Shown here piece by piece: positions 51,852 to 59,825 of a DNA stretch of 64,000 nt; the stretch's first letter is position 1, and each line of letters starts with the position of its first letter. The stretch spans positions 1 to 64,000 of the forward strand of contig JAFBIR010000009.1 in NCBI GenBank assembly GCA_021531385.1, written 5' to 3'. The position numbers and the translations under genes were made by a program. The notes beneath the pieces are model-generated. The model worked only from the letters and a program-made list of their open reading frames with translations. It had not been told where the DNA came from and ran no database searches. Source of the DNA: Parabacteroides distasonis. Its GTDB lineage: Bacteria > Bacteroidota > Bacteroidia > Bacteroidales > Tannerellaceae.

Positions 51852-53978
51852 TTATACTCCTTTCATCGATAATTGAATACGTTTGCGGGCGAGATCCACG
51901 TGCAGCACCCTGACCTCCACATGCTGATGCAGCGAGACTACTGACGAGGGGTCGCTCACATATTGATCTGCCAGCTCTGAGATGTGTACCAATCCATTCT
52001 CCTTGATGCCTACATCGACGAAGCAACCAAAGTCGGTGATGTTGGTCACGATGCCCGGCAACACCTGTCCTTCGTGCAGATCCTCGATCTGTTTGACATT
52101 GGGATCGAACGAGAAGACCTGAATGTGCTGACGGGGGTCACGCCCCGGTTTGTCTAACTCCGCTAAGATGTCGTTGAGCGTGGGCATTCCCACCTCCGCT
52201 GTCTGGTAATCCGCTAAATGCAGCTTCCGCTTCAACTCCTTCTGCTCGATCAGTTCCTTCACGGTGCAACCCAAGTCTTTGGCCATACGCTCGACGATCG
52301 GGTAGCTCTCCGGGTGAACGGCGGAGTTGTCCAGCGGATTCTCTCCGTTCGGAATACGGAGGAAGCCGGCACTCTGCTCGAAGGCTTTCGCCCCCATGCG
52401 AGGCACCTCCATCAACGCTTTTCGGGAGGCAAACGGCCCATGCTCCGTGCGGTAGTTGACGATGTTCTGTGCCAAAGTCGGCCCTAAACCAGAGACGTAG
52501 GTCAGCAGGTGTTTGCTGGCCGTGTTGACATTCACGCCCACCAAGTTGACGCAGAGCTCCACCGTCTGATCAAGGCTCTTCTTCAAGGCGGTCTGATCCA
52601 CATCATGCTGATACTGTCCGACACCGATGCTCTTCGGGTCAATCTTCACCAATTCCGCCAACGGGTCCATCAGTCGGCGACCGATGCTGACCGCTCCACG
52701 CACCGTGACATCATATTCGGGGAACTCCTCCCGGGCAATCTTGGAGGCGGAATAGATCGAGGCACCATTCTCGCTCACTACGAAGATCTGCACTTTGCGA
52801 TCGAAACGGATGGAGGTAATAAACTGCTCCGTCTCTCGGCTGGCTGTGCCGTTGCCGATGGCAATCGCCTCGATGTTGTAGGTCGCTACGAGCTGCGCCA
52901 CCTTAGCCGCTGCCCGACCCTGTTGGTTCTGCGGAGCGTGCGGGAAGATTGCCTCATAATGCAACAGTGTGCCCTGCGCATCTAAGCAAACTACCTTGCA
53001 ACCCGTGCGGAAACCGGGGTCGATGCCCAACACCCGTTTCTGTCCCAACGGTGGGGCGAGCAGTAATTGTCGCAGGTTAGCCGAGAAGACCCGAATCGCC
53101 TCCGCATCCGCTTTCGACTTGCTTTGGTTGGCAAACTCCGTCTCGATAGTCGGTTTGAGTAGTCGTTTGAACGCATCTTCCACAGCCATAGTCACTTGCT
53201 GTGCGTCCTCGCCGTGCCCCTTCACGAACCGACGCTGCAACCGGGAGAGGCAACCCTCGTTATCAGGTGAGATGCTTACGCGTAAGATTCCTTCGGTTTC
53301 ACCTCGACGCAGGGCCAACAAGCGGTGCGAAGAGCAACGATTCAACGGCTCGTGAAAAGCGAAATAATCCTTGTATTTGACGCCCTCTTCCTCCTTGCCC
53401 TTAACCACTTTGGCGGTCAGTTGAGCCGTCAGTTGGAAGGACTTGCGCACGATGTTGCGGGCCTGCTCATGTTCATTGACCCACTCGGCGATGATGTCTC
53501 GCGCTCCTTGCAAAGCCTCCTCTATGCTCTTCACCTCGCCCTGTACAAACTTTTTCGCGCTCTTGACGGGTGATTCCCCCGTTTGCAGCATCAATCGCTT
53601 CGCCAAGGGCTCTAAGCCTTTGCGTCGAGCAATCTCTGCCCGGGTCACTCGCTTCGGCTTGTAGGGTAGATAAAGATCCTCCACCTCTGTGGCATCCCAA
53701 GAATCGGTAATGCGTTGCCGCAGTTCAGGGGTCAGCTTACCTTGCTCTTCAATGGCATTCAGGATGGTTTGCTTGCGTTTATCCAGTTCGTTCAGCTTAT
53801 CCCACAGACCACTGATCGCACCAATCTGCAGTTCGTCCAATCCGCCGGTGCGTTCCTTGCGATAGCGACTGATGAAGGGAATGGTGGCACCCTCGTCGAG
53901 GAGCTGGATCGTTTGTTCAACTTGCCGTTCCGTGATGCCGGTGAGTTGGGCAATCAAGGTGTAAATCTTTTTATTCAT
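51852..53978 (-). CDS. tex: Tex family RNA-binding transcription accessory protein
   Basis: A 708-aa cytoplasmic protein with the standard Tex order: helical N-domain (GATIPFISRYRKERTGGLDE), YqgF-like RNase H fold (VLGIDPGFRTGCKVVCLD), helix-hairpin-helix pairs (VSGLGPTLAQNIVNYRTEHG) and a C-terminal S1 domain (VTNITDFGCFVDVGIKENGL). Tex affects transcription and RNA handling in several bacteria. It precedes ybaK and is followed upstream, 21 nt away, by the fused ABC transporter gene on the same strand. Confidence 0.95.
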   Translation of the reverse strand: MNKKIYTLIAQLTGITERQVEQTIQLLDEGATIPFISRYRKERTGGLDELQIGAISGLWDKLNELDKRKQTILNAIEEQGKLTPELRQRITDSWDATEVEDLYLPYKPKRVTRAEIARRKGLEPLAKRLMLQTGESPVKSAKKFVQGEVKSIEEALQGARDIIAEWVNEHEQARNIVRKSFQLTAQLTAKVVKGKEEEGVKYKDYFAFHEPLNRCSSHRLLALRRGETEGILRVSISPDNEGCLSRLQRRFVKGHGEDAQQVTMAVEDAFKRLLKPTIETEFANQSKSKADAEAIRVFSANLRQLLLAPPLGQKRVLGIDPGFRTGCKVVCLDAQGTLLHYEAIFPHAPQNQQGRAAAKVAQLVATYNIEAIAIGNGTASRETEQFITSIRFDRKVQIFVVSENGASIYSASKIAREEFPEYDVTVRGAVSIGRRLMDPLAELVKIDPKSIGVGQYQHDVDQTALKKSLDQTVELCVNLVGVNVNTASKHLLTYVSGLGPTLAQNIVNYRTEHGPFASRKALMEVPRMGAKAFEQSAGFLRIPNGENPLDNSAVHPESYPIVERMAKDLGCTVKELIEQKELKRKLHLADYQTAEVGMPTLNDILAELDKPGRDPRQHIQVFSFDPNVKQIEDLHEGQVLPGIVTNITDFGCFVDVGIKENGLVHISELADQYVSDPSSVVSLHQHVEVRVLHVDLARKRIQLSMKGV

Positions 53979-53999
53979 GTCTGACTCTGCGTTAGTAGT

Positions 54000-55355
54000 T
54001 CAAAGCGGAATTACCTCGTCGGCCAGCTCGGCTAATTCGGTCGGTTGGTGTGACACCAAGAGCACCAAGGAGCGGTCGGCTCGATTCCGGGCGCGAAGAT
54101 AAGGAATTACCGCTTTGCGTAGTGCCTCGTCCCATCCTTTAAATGGCTCATCGAGTAAAAGGAGCGGAGCTGGGTAAGCAAGCGCACGAGCCAGTGCTAC
54201 ACGTTGCTGCTGCCCGTAGCTGAGCGTGGCGGGATGTTGCTTGGCCTGTCCAGAGAGTTGTAGCTGGGCCAGAATCTCCTGGGCGATAGCCTCTGCCTCC
54301 GGACGGGCAAAGCAAGAGGCGAGGGGCAACATGACATTCTCTATAGCGGTCAGCTGGGGTAATAACAGGGGGTATTCAAACAGTTGTGAGACTGCTTCTG
54401 GATGGGGTGTGATTGCACCCTCGGTTGGCTGCAAGGCTCCACTGATCAGCTGAAGCAGCGTGGTCTTTCCTCGGCCGGAAGGGGCACTGATGCCGTAGGT
54501 CTTGCCTGCCTCAAAATGGTAGCTAAACTGATGGATGGCATACCGATAGCTGACCTGCTCCAATCGAAGAGCCGGTAGCGGAGTATAAACGATCGGCTGT
54601 GAGGAGGCTACGAAGCGCATGGCCGGCTGCCAACGGGCAAGTCGGCGCAGCCCTTTGTCGGTCAGGAAACTGACGGTAATCGCTATGCCCGTCCAGGCTA
54701 ATAGCGCAGGAACATCTAAAAAGTTCTGCGCCTGTTTCATGGCACTACCGATACCGGAGGCACATTGTGCCAACGCCTCGCCCATGATGATGGCTCGCCA
54801 GCCAAATCCAGCCGCTGAGATGAGTCCACTGAACAGGAAGGGATGCAGCTGCGGATAATAGAGCTGTGTCAAGCGGTTGTAGGGAGACACGTGAAACTGC
54901 TGGGTCATTCGGCTTAGATCGGGTTGGAGCGATTTCAATCCGTTAGTCAGGTTCTCCGTCAGCAAGGGATAAATCGTCAAGAATGCGATCAATAGAGGCA
55001 ACCGCTCCGGATCAAGAAAAATCAGGGCTATGAGGATAAAGGAGATGACTGGTACAGAGCGGAGTAGCGTCAGCCAAGGGCGGAAAAGTTGTTCCATCCA
55101 GTGGCTGCGGGCTAACAGCAGGGCGGTAAGTCCGGCACAGAGCGCAGAGCTGAGTAATCCGATGAGGCCTCGTCCGATAGTTGTCGCTATGGCTTGGTAG
55201 AAGGAGGTGGTGCCTAACAACGCTACCAACGCTTGGAACAAACGAGGAAGGGTCGGGATAAGTTCGGGCAAATTGACCGTCAGGGCAATCGTTTGCCATC
55301 CGACCAGCAGTAGCCCGACAGAAAGGAGGGTTGGCAGTAGGCGGCGAAGACTCAT
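54000..55355 (-). CDS. ABC importer with permease and ATPase fused in one chain
   Basis: A 451-aa protein. Residues 1-245 are a SsuC/TauC-type permease with about six helices and the EAA-loop text MGEALAQCASGIGSAMKQA. Residues about 262-451 are an ABC ATPase: Walker A APSGRGKTT (Lys297; the usual first Gly is Ala), signature LSYGQQQRVALARAL (Tyr in place of the usual second-position Gly or Ser), Walker B LLLLDEPFKGWD and the His switch VLLVSHQPTE. Normally these are separate proteins. It overlaps the substrate-binding lipoprotein gene by 4 nt. The family takes up nitrate, sulfonates or vitamin precursors; the substrate here is unknown. Confidence 0.9.
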   Translation of the reverse strand: MSLRRLLPTLLSVGLLLVGWQTIALTVNLPELIPTLPRLFQALVALLGTTSFYQAIATTIGRGLIGLLSSALCAGLTALLLARSHWMEQLFRPWLTLLRSVPVISFILIALIFLDPERLPLLIAFLTIYPLLTENLTNGLKSLQPDLSRMTQQFHVSPYNRLTQLYYPQLHPFLFSGLISAAGFGWRAIIMGEALAQCASGIGSAMKQAQNFLDVPALLAWTGIAITVSFLTDKGLRRLARWQPAMRFVASSQPIVYTPLPALRLEQVSYRYAIHQFSYHFEAGKTYGISAPSGRGKTTLLQLISGALQPTEGAITPHPEAVSQLFEYPLLLPQLTAIENVMLPLASCFARPEAEAIAQEILAQLQLSGQAKQHPATLSYGQQQRVALARALAYPAPLLLLDEPFKGWDEALRKAVIPYLRARNRADRSLVLLVSHQPTELAELADEVIPL

Positions 55356-56299
55356 GGGATAGGGGTGATAAATCCGGTATCAGGCAGTTTGCCACCAAGC
55401 GCACGGGGTTCATACGAGTAGATCAAACGAAGGAACGTCTCGATCGAGGAAGCGATCTCTTTCGTCTCTCGGAAGTCAATCCGACACCGACGCACACTTG
55501 CCGTTGTCAGGGCACCGGGTGCGAATAGCCGCTGGGTCTCTAATCGCTGAATTGCCCGCTCAGGGGCAGCGTTGGTCTCGGCGCAGCTTCGGCGCAAGGC
55601 GGCACACAGCTCTTGCCGATGGGTGGCCGCCTTGGGAGTGCAGACAATGGCCGTTTGGGCAAAACCGATGCTGTCTTGCAGAGAGAGCCGGTTCAGATCC
55701 GCTACGATGTGCAAGCTGCTGTCCTTGCGTAGGACAAGACTGAGGAAGGGCTCACCCAAGACGGCCCGATCCACCCTACCGGCCAATAATCCTTCCGCCA
55801 CCTCATGTGCAGTACGCAACGTGTAACTGAGCGGGTAATCCAATCCCTGTTGCTGCAGGTAGTGACGGGTGAGAATATCGGGAGTAGTGCCATTCCCAAA
55901 AAGATGCAGGGGCGTGTTGGCAGCGATGGATTGTCGCTCCACAATATAAAGTGTACCCCAAATGGGGCAGCCTAACAGTTGCAAGGCTACCCCTTTGTTA
56001 TAGAGGTTTGCGGCACTGATCATGGGTAACATTGCCACATCTGCCTCTCCTTTGATCAGGGCGGCTTGCACCCGATCCGGTGCGTCAAACACCTGTACGG
56101 AAACCTTTTGCCCGCCGATTTGTGGGGGATTGACCAACCAATCAGCAAGGGCGATTACCGACGGTCCACGTAGCAATGCCACTTGGATAGGAGCAGGATC
56201 ACTGGTAGGGACGGAGCGCGCTCCGTCTCTACATCCCCAAAGGCTCACCACAATCAGCATAATCAGCAGGTACAGCCTATTTGCCCGATAATTCCTCAT
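55352..56299 (-). CDS. ABC substrate-binding lipoprotein (SsuA/NMT1-like)
   Basis: A 315-aa periplasmic binding protein. The signal MRNYRANRLYLLIMLIVVSL precedes WGC (Cys23). The body (ALLRGPSVIALADWLVN, GEADVAMLPMISAANLYNKG, LLAGRVDRAVLGEPFLSLVL) matches type-2 binding proteins of the nitrate/sulfonate/taurine group. The linker just after the Cys (RDGARSVPTS) is encoded by a 28-nt palindrome also found at 32.43 kb. Partner of the fused permease-ATPase (ATGA overlap). No metabolic gene nearby tells the substrate. Confidence 0.85.
   Translation of the reverse strand: MRNYRANRLYLLIMLIVVSLWGCRDGARSVPTSDPAPIQVALLRGPSVIALADWLVNPPQIGGQKVSVQVFDAPDRVQAALIKGEADVAMLPMISAANLYNKGVALQLLGCPIWGTLYIVERQSIAANTPLHLFGNGTTPDILTRHYLQQQGLDYPLSYTLRTAHEVAEGLLAGRVDRAVLGEPFLSLVLRKDSSLHIVADLNRLSLQDSIGFAQTAIVCTPKAATHRQELCAALRRSCAETNAAPERAIQRLETQRLFAPGALTTASVRRCRIDFRETKEIASSIETFLRLIYSYEPRALGGKLPDTGFITPIP
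56205..56232. repeat. 28-nt palindrome, copy 2, inside a coding gene
   Basis: GTAGGGACGGAGCG (56205-56218) followed by CGCTCCGTCTCTAC (56219-56232); one mismatch between arms. It differs from copy 1 (32433) at only four positions and keeps the central GCGCGC and outer GTAG/CTAC. Both copies are preceded by TGG (overlapping the first G). It encodes the flexible linker after the lipoprotein Cys. Confidence 0.88.
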
Positions 56300-56320
56300 G
56301 CCTCACTCTAAAATCCTCAT

Positions 56321-57640
56321 TTATAATATTGGTAGTGTCCACGGCGCCCGATAGTAAGCCTTGGCCAAAGCGGTAGCCTCCTCATCGCCGATGAAACAGT
56401 GGTTGGCGTCATCCCAGCGCACCTCACGCTGCACACGGCAAGAGATGTTCGCCAAATGCGCCATCTTCGCCACCCGGGCACCAATCGCCACGTCGGCATG
56501 AGGCAACTCACGGCTCTTGATGCAGCTGAGGAAGTTGCCCACATGGTTGTAGAGCCCTTTGCCTTCGCCCTTCTTGAAAGGAACCGCCTCCATGCGAGGG
56601 GTGTCATTCGCCACCTCCGGAAGCACCTCCCAGCCGGCTCGGTCGAGCACCATCGTGCCCTTCTCTCCGAAGAAAGCCAATCCCTCCTTGCGGTTGTAGA
56701 GGCCGTGGTTGATGCCACAAGCATGATCCCAAATGATGTTGAAATCTTTATAGGCATAGGTAGCCATCAAGGTATCGGGTGTCTCCATGGCATCATCGGG
56801 GTAGGCCAATTTGCCGCCTCCCGTACAAACACGAGTAGGCAGGTCTGCCCCCATGCCCTCCAAGGCGTAATCCAACAGGTGCACGCCCCAATCCGACATC
56901 AAGCCTCCGGCATAGTCCCAGAAGAAACGGAAGTTGTAGTGGAAACGGTAAGGGTTGAACGGACGCTTCGGAGCCGGGCCTAACCACATGTCATAATCCA
57001 CACCAGCGGGAGGTTCGCAATCCGGTTTGACCGGCAGGGTCGGTTTACCATCTTGGTATGCCCAAACCTTCACCGTGCGGATGCGTCCGATGTGGCCAGC
57101 TCGGAGGTAAGCCGCCGCCTCATCCCAATGCGGATCGCTCCGTTGCCATTGTCCCACCTGCACGATGCGGTTATATTTCCGGGCAGCCTTCACCATCAGG
57201 TCGCACTCCTCGATGGTGTTAGCGAGGGGCTTCTCCACATAGACATCCTTACCTGCTTGGCAAGCGTGGATGGTCGGGAGGCAATGCCAATGATCCGGTG
57301 TGCCCACGATCACCACATCCACATCTTTGTTGTCAATCACCCGTCGCCAGTCCTTATACAGATTAGGCACCCGTTTGCCGCTCTTCTTCTCCACGTCGGC
57401 GGCCCGTTTGTTGAGCCACTCATCGTCCACGTCGCAAAGCGCCACGCACTCCACCTCCGGATAGTCCAAGAAGGTACTGAGGTCGGCATAACCCATGCTG
57501 CGACACCCGATCAGGGCCACTTTCACTTTATTGCTGGGAGCGGTTTGTCCATAGAGGGAATTATAAGAGCCAATCAGCGGGGTAGCACTCAAACCACCCA
57601 ATATCAGCCCAGATTTCTGCATAAATGCACGTCTATTCAT
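56321..57640 (-). CDS. Exported Gfo/Idh/MocA family oxidoreductase
   Basis: A 439-aa protein with a Tat-type signal (MNRRAFMQKSGLILGGLSAT). The Rossmann domain (VKVALIGCRSMGYADLSTF) binds NAD(P), EKPLANTIEECD carries the conserved Lys of the EKP motif, and the C-terminal domain has DYAGGLMSDWGVHLLDYAL. Exported members of this family in Bacteroidota act on sugars, some as NAD-dependent glycosidases; the substrate is unknown. It stands alone, 21 nt beyond the ABC lipoprotein start on the same strand, and is preceded by the 11-nt repeat array. Confidence 0.9.
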   Translation of the reverse strand: MNRRAFMQKSGLILGGLSATPLIGSYNSLYGQTAPSNKVKVALIGCRSMGYADLSTFLDYPEVECVALCDVDDEWLNKRAADVEKKSGKRVPNLYKDWRRVIDNKDVDVVIVGTPDHWHCLPTIHACQAGKDVYVEKPLANTIEECDLMVKAARKYNRIVQVGQWQRSDPHWDEAAAYLRAGHIGRIRTVKVWAYQDGKPTLPVKPDCEPPAGVDYDMWLGPAPKRPFNPYRFHYNFRFFWDYAGGLMSDWGVHLLDYALEGMGADLPTRVCTGGGKLAYPDDAMETPDTLMATYAYKDFNIIWDHACGINHGLYNRKEGLAFFGEKGTMVLDRAGWEVLPEVANDTPRMEAVPFKKGEGKGLYNHVGNFLSCIKSRELPHADVAIGARVAKMAHLANISCRVQREVRWDDANHCFIGDEEATALAKAYYRAPWTLPIL

Positions 57641-57709
57641 GATATTACCTATTTTTGATTCAACTTACCCCGCGAACTTACGAACATTTACTGAAACTCC
57701 CAAGTACCT

Positions 57710-57841
57710 CTACCGTTTCTCTAATCGTTCTCTACTATTTCTCTAATCGTTCTCTAATCATTCTCTAATCCAGGATTAGAGGAAGATTAGAGTTACTTTA
57801 GCGTTACATTAGCCTTACCTTAGAGCTACCTTAGGGGAACT
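57710..57841. repeat. Degenerate 11-nt tandem array, 12 units
   Basis: Twelve perfect-length 11-nt units without a phase slip: CTACCGTTTCT, CTAATCGTTCT, CTACTATTTCT, CTAATCGTTCT, CTAATCATTCT, CTAATCCAGGA, TTAGAGGAAGA, TTAGAGTTACT, TTAGCGTTACA, TTAGCCTTACC, TTAGAGCTACC, TTAGGGGAACT. The first six start CTA and the last six TTAG, so the middle is partly self-complementary (CTCTAATCC/GGATTAGAG). It ends inside the stop codon of the sigma gene and lies upstream of the Gfo/Idh/MocA gene. No ORF. Confidence 0.9.
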
Positions 57842-58439
57842 ACTGCACTGGAAGAGTTGTTTCATCTATCAACCAGATCAGGAGCGGTGAGTAATCTTTG
57901 AGGAGGATCCGCAACTGTTTCAACGCTTGCTGGATGCGATAATCGACAGTTTTGGGTGAGACTTGCAGCAATTCGGCGATCTCTTTATAGCTTTTGTTAC
58001 TGAAGCGATGCAGCATAAATGCCTCCCGGTAGGTGTCGGGCAGCGAACGAAGAGCTTCTTGTATGTGCCGCTGTAACTCATTGAATTGGAAGGGGTCTTC
58101 CTCATTCAGCATTTCTTCAACAGCCTTCAGGTATCTGCTTTCCGCTTTCAAGCGTGCTTGGTTTTGCAACAGCAGGTTGACACAGCGATGATAGACCATC
58201 GACAACAAATAGCCACTCAATGAACTCTCAATGGTCACCTCTTCCCGGTGTTCCCAAAGCCAAAGCAAAGAATCTTGGGCAATCTCCTTTGCCTCCTCCA
58301 ACTGGACGAAACGGTTACCATAAGCACATAAAGAGGGATAGTAGCGTTCAAACAAGAGCCGATACATTTTCCTATCTCCCTCCCGAATGGCCTGGAGCAT
58401 TTGGCTTTCTTGGTTTTTATGTTCATTGTTGTGTGTCAT
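57840..58439 (-). CDS. ECF sigma factor, Bacteroidota FecI-like
   Basis: A 199-aa RNA polymerase sigma-70 family member. Region 2 (YRLLFERYYPSLCAYGNRFV, AKEIAQDSLLWLWEHREEV) and region 4 (LPDTYREAFMLHRFSNKSYK, IAELLQVSPKTVDYRIQQAL) are complete. I start at ATG 58439 because an upstream in-frame ATG (58460) lies before the predicted transcript start; 58400 (MLQAIREGD) is also possible. It faces away from the FecR-type anti-sigma gene and should direct transcription of the SusC/SusD genes when released. Its stop overlaps the repeat array. Confidence 0.93.
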   Translation of the reverse strand: MTHNNEHKNQESQMLQAIREGDRKMYRLLFERYYPSLCAYGNRFVQLEEAKEIAQDSLLWLWEHREEVTIESSLSGYLLSMVYHRCVNLLLQNQARLKAESRYLKAVEEMLNEEDPFQFNELQRHIQEALRSLPDTYREAFMLHRFSNKSYKEIAELLQVSPKTVDYRIQQALKQLRILLKDYSPLLIWLIDETTLPVQ

Positions 58440-58447
58440 AACAGAGG

Positions 58448-58476
58448 CAAATGTACACATTTTTTAGTCTTTCCAA
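58448..58476 (-). promoter_or_regulatory. Promoter of the ECF sigma gene
   Basis: On the minus strand: TTG (58476-58474), an 18-nt spacer, TACATTTG (58455-58448). The predicted transcript start is only a few bases from the ATG at 58439, so the mRNA may be nearly leaderless. Confidence 0.65.
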
Positions 58477-58570
58477 TCTCTGTAACAGAATTGTAATAAT
58501 ATCTTCACAAAAAATCGTTTCTGGAAATTAAAAAAAGTGTGACTTTTGTTTAGGAATTGAAGCGAGTTCG

Positions 58571-58600
58571 TTTGTCTTATCAATAAAGACCGACTTTTTG
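58571..58600 (+). promoter_or_regulatory. Weak promoter of the fecR gene
   Basis: TTTG (58571-58574), an 18-nt spacer, ACTTTTTG (58593-58600). The -7 box deviates in its first two bases. It fits a start at 58633. Confidence 0.4.
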
Positions 58601-58632
58601 CATGTTTGCTTCGGTTAATGCAACTCGTAATT

Positions 58633-59664
58633 ATGGATAGAATACAACAACCTATCGAAGAACAGTTGCTCATTCGCTACTGCGCAGGTCAAGCTACTGA
58701 GCAGGAATGTGCACTGATAGAATCCTGGGTGGCTCAGTCTGTTGAGCATGAGCAACTCTTGAGGCAGCTCATGTCGCTCTCTTGGCATGCGGATCTACTA
58801 CGTGTTGTGCCACAACTCGATACGGAGAAGGCTTGGCAACAGGTTTACCGGAAGTTGCAAGGGAAGACTATCAGTTTGCCTCGTCGACTATGGATGAAAT
58901 TCCAGTTGGTTGCGGCCATCTTGATTTTTCCTTTGATGATGACCTTCGGTGTTCTTTATTATGATGCTGTGCAACCTGCCGAAGAGAGTGTTTGTTTAGT
59001 GGAGATACGCACGAATCCTGGCATGACTACCCAGTTTGAGCTGCCAGATGGCTCTAAAGTACATTTGAATTCAGAGTCAGTGTTGCGTTATCCGGCTACC
59101 TTTACCAAGGCAGCGCGTCAGGTTGAACTGGAAGGAGAAGCCTATTTCGAGGTAGAGAAAGACCCGGAGTATCCATTTGTGGTCAAAGCTCCCCATCAGA
59201 CACAGATCGAAGTGTTAGGTACCACTTTCAATGTTGAGGCATTTGTTACAGAACAGCAAATACAGGCTACGTTGCTTACCGGAAAGATCCGTTTTGCTTA
59301 TGCGCAGGGAACGGCAACCCAGGCTGTAGAGCTGGAGCCCGGTCATAAGCTGATCTATGACGTAGCGACCGCGAAACCACATGTACTTCCTACGAATGGA
59401 CAGGCAGAGGTGGCTTGGGTAGATGGGAAAATTATCTTCGATGCGACTCCTTTACCTGAGGCATTGCGTATGTTGGAGAAACGTTTTCATGTGCGCTTGA
59501 TTTTGCGCAATGCTCGTTTGAAGGATGAGGCTTTCACGGGAACTTTCACCACCCAGCGGCTGGAACGCATCTTGGATGTATTTGAGCTCTCTTCAGGCAT
59601 CCATTGGCGTTACATAGATAATCCAGATAAATCAGAGGAGAAAACAACAATAGAAATCTATTAA
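58633..59664 (+). CDS. FecR-type anti-sigma factor
   Basis: A 343-aa inner-membrane protein. Start 58633 (MDRIQQPIEEQLL) follows the weak promoter; two upstream in-frame starts are less likely. Residues 1-75 are the cytoplasmic sigma-binding part, about 95-120 one membrane helix (FQLVAAILIFPLMMTFGVLY), about 130-230 the FecR domain (TTQFELPDGSKVHLNSESVL, VELEGEAYFEVEKDP) and the end a DUF4974-type STN-like domain (ALRMLEKRFHVRLIL, FTGTFTTQRLERILDVF). It holds the ECF sigma factor until the SusC STN domain signals ligand uptake. susC follows 161 nt downstream. Confidence 0.94.
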   Translation: MDRIQQPIEEQLLIRYCAGQATEQECALIESWVAQSVEHEQLLRQLMSLSWHADLLRVVPQLDTEKAWQQVYRKLQGKTISLPRRLWMKFQLVAAILIFPLMMTFGVLYYDAVQPAEESVCLVEIRTNPGMTTQFELPDGSKVHLNSESVLRYPATFTKAARQVELEGEAYFEVEKDPEYPFVVKAPHQTQIEVLGTTFNVEAFVTEQQIQATLLTGKIRFAYAQGTATQAVELEPGHKLIYDVATAKPHVLPTNGQAEVAWVDGKIIFDATPLPEALRMLEKRFHVRLILRNARLKDEAFTGTFTTQRLERILDVFELSSGIHWRYIDNPDKSEEKTTIEIY

Positions 59665-59710
59665 TTCATAAATGTTATGGGAAACAGATCTCCGTAAAAA
59701 TAAGAAAAAA

Positions 59711-59746
59711 CATCCGACAGAGATGTTGGCGCATCCCGGTCGGATG
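59711..59746 (+). other. Hairpin in the fecR-susC gap
   Basis: CATCCGAC (59711-59718) pairs with GTCGGATG (59739-59746). It lies in the leader of susC upstream of the next hairpin and could be a regulatory RNA structure. Confidence 0.5.
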
Positions 59747-59760
59747 AAATGATTGTAACG

Positions 59761-59800
59761 GGAAATGCTTGTTTGGCGACAAGCCTTCCTTCATTTTTTA
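59761..59800 (+). terminator. Terminator or attenuator before susC
   Basis: GGAA..GCTTGT (59761-59772) pairs with ACAAGC.TTCC (59779-59789), loop TTGGCG, then TTCATTTTTTAG. It would end or weaken the fecR transcript before susC, which implies a separate, perhaps sigma-dependent, promoter for susC or conditional read-through. Confidence 0.6.
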
Positions 59801-59825
59801 GTTTAATCAAAAACATAGCAAAAGT

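Noticed and set aside
51847-52026. Extended N-terminus of YbaK
   Set aside because: It lies inside tex and does not resemble the family; the normal start is 51846.
57710-57841. Protein-coding reading of the 11-nt array
   Set aside because: An 11-nt period shifts frame at every unit, and stop codons occur in all frames.
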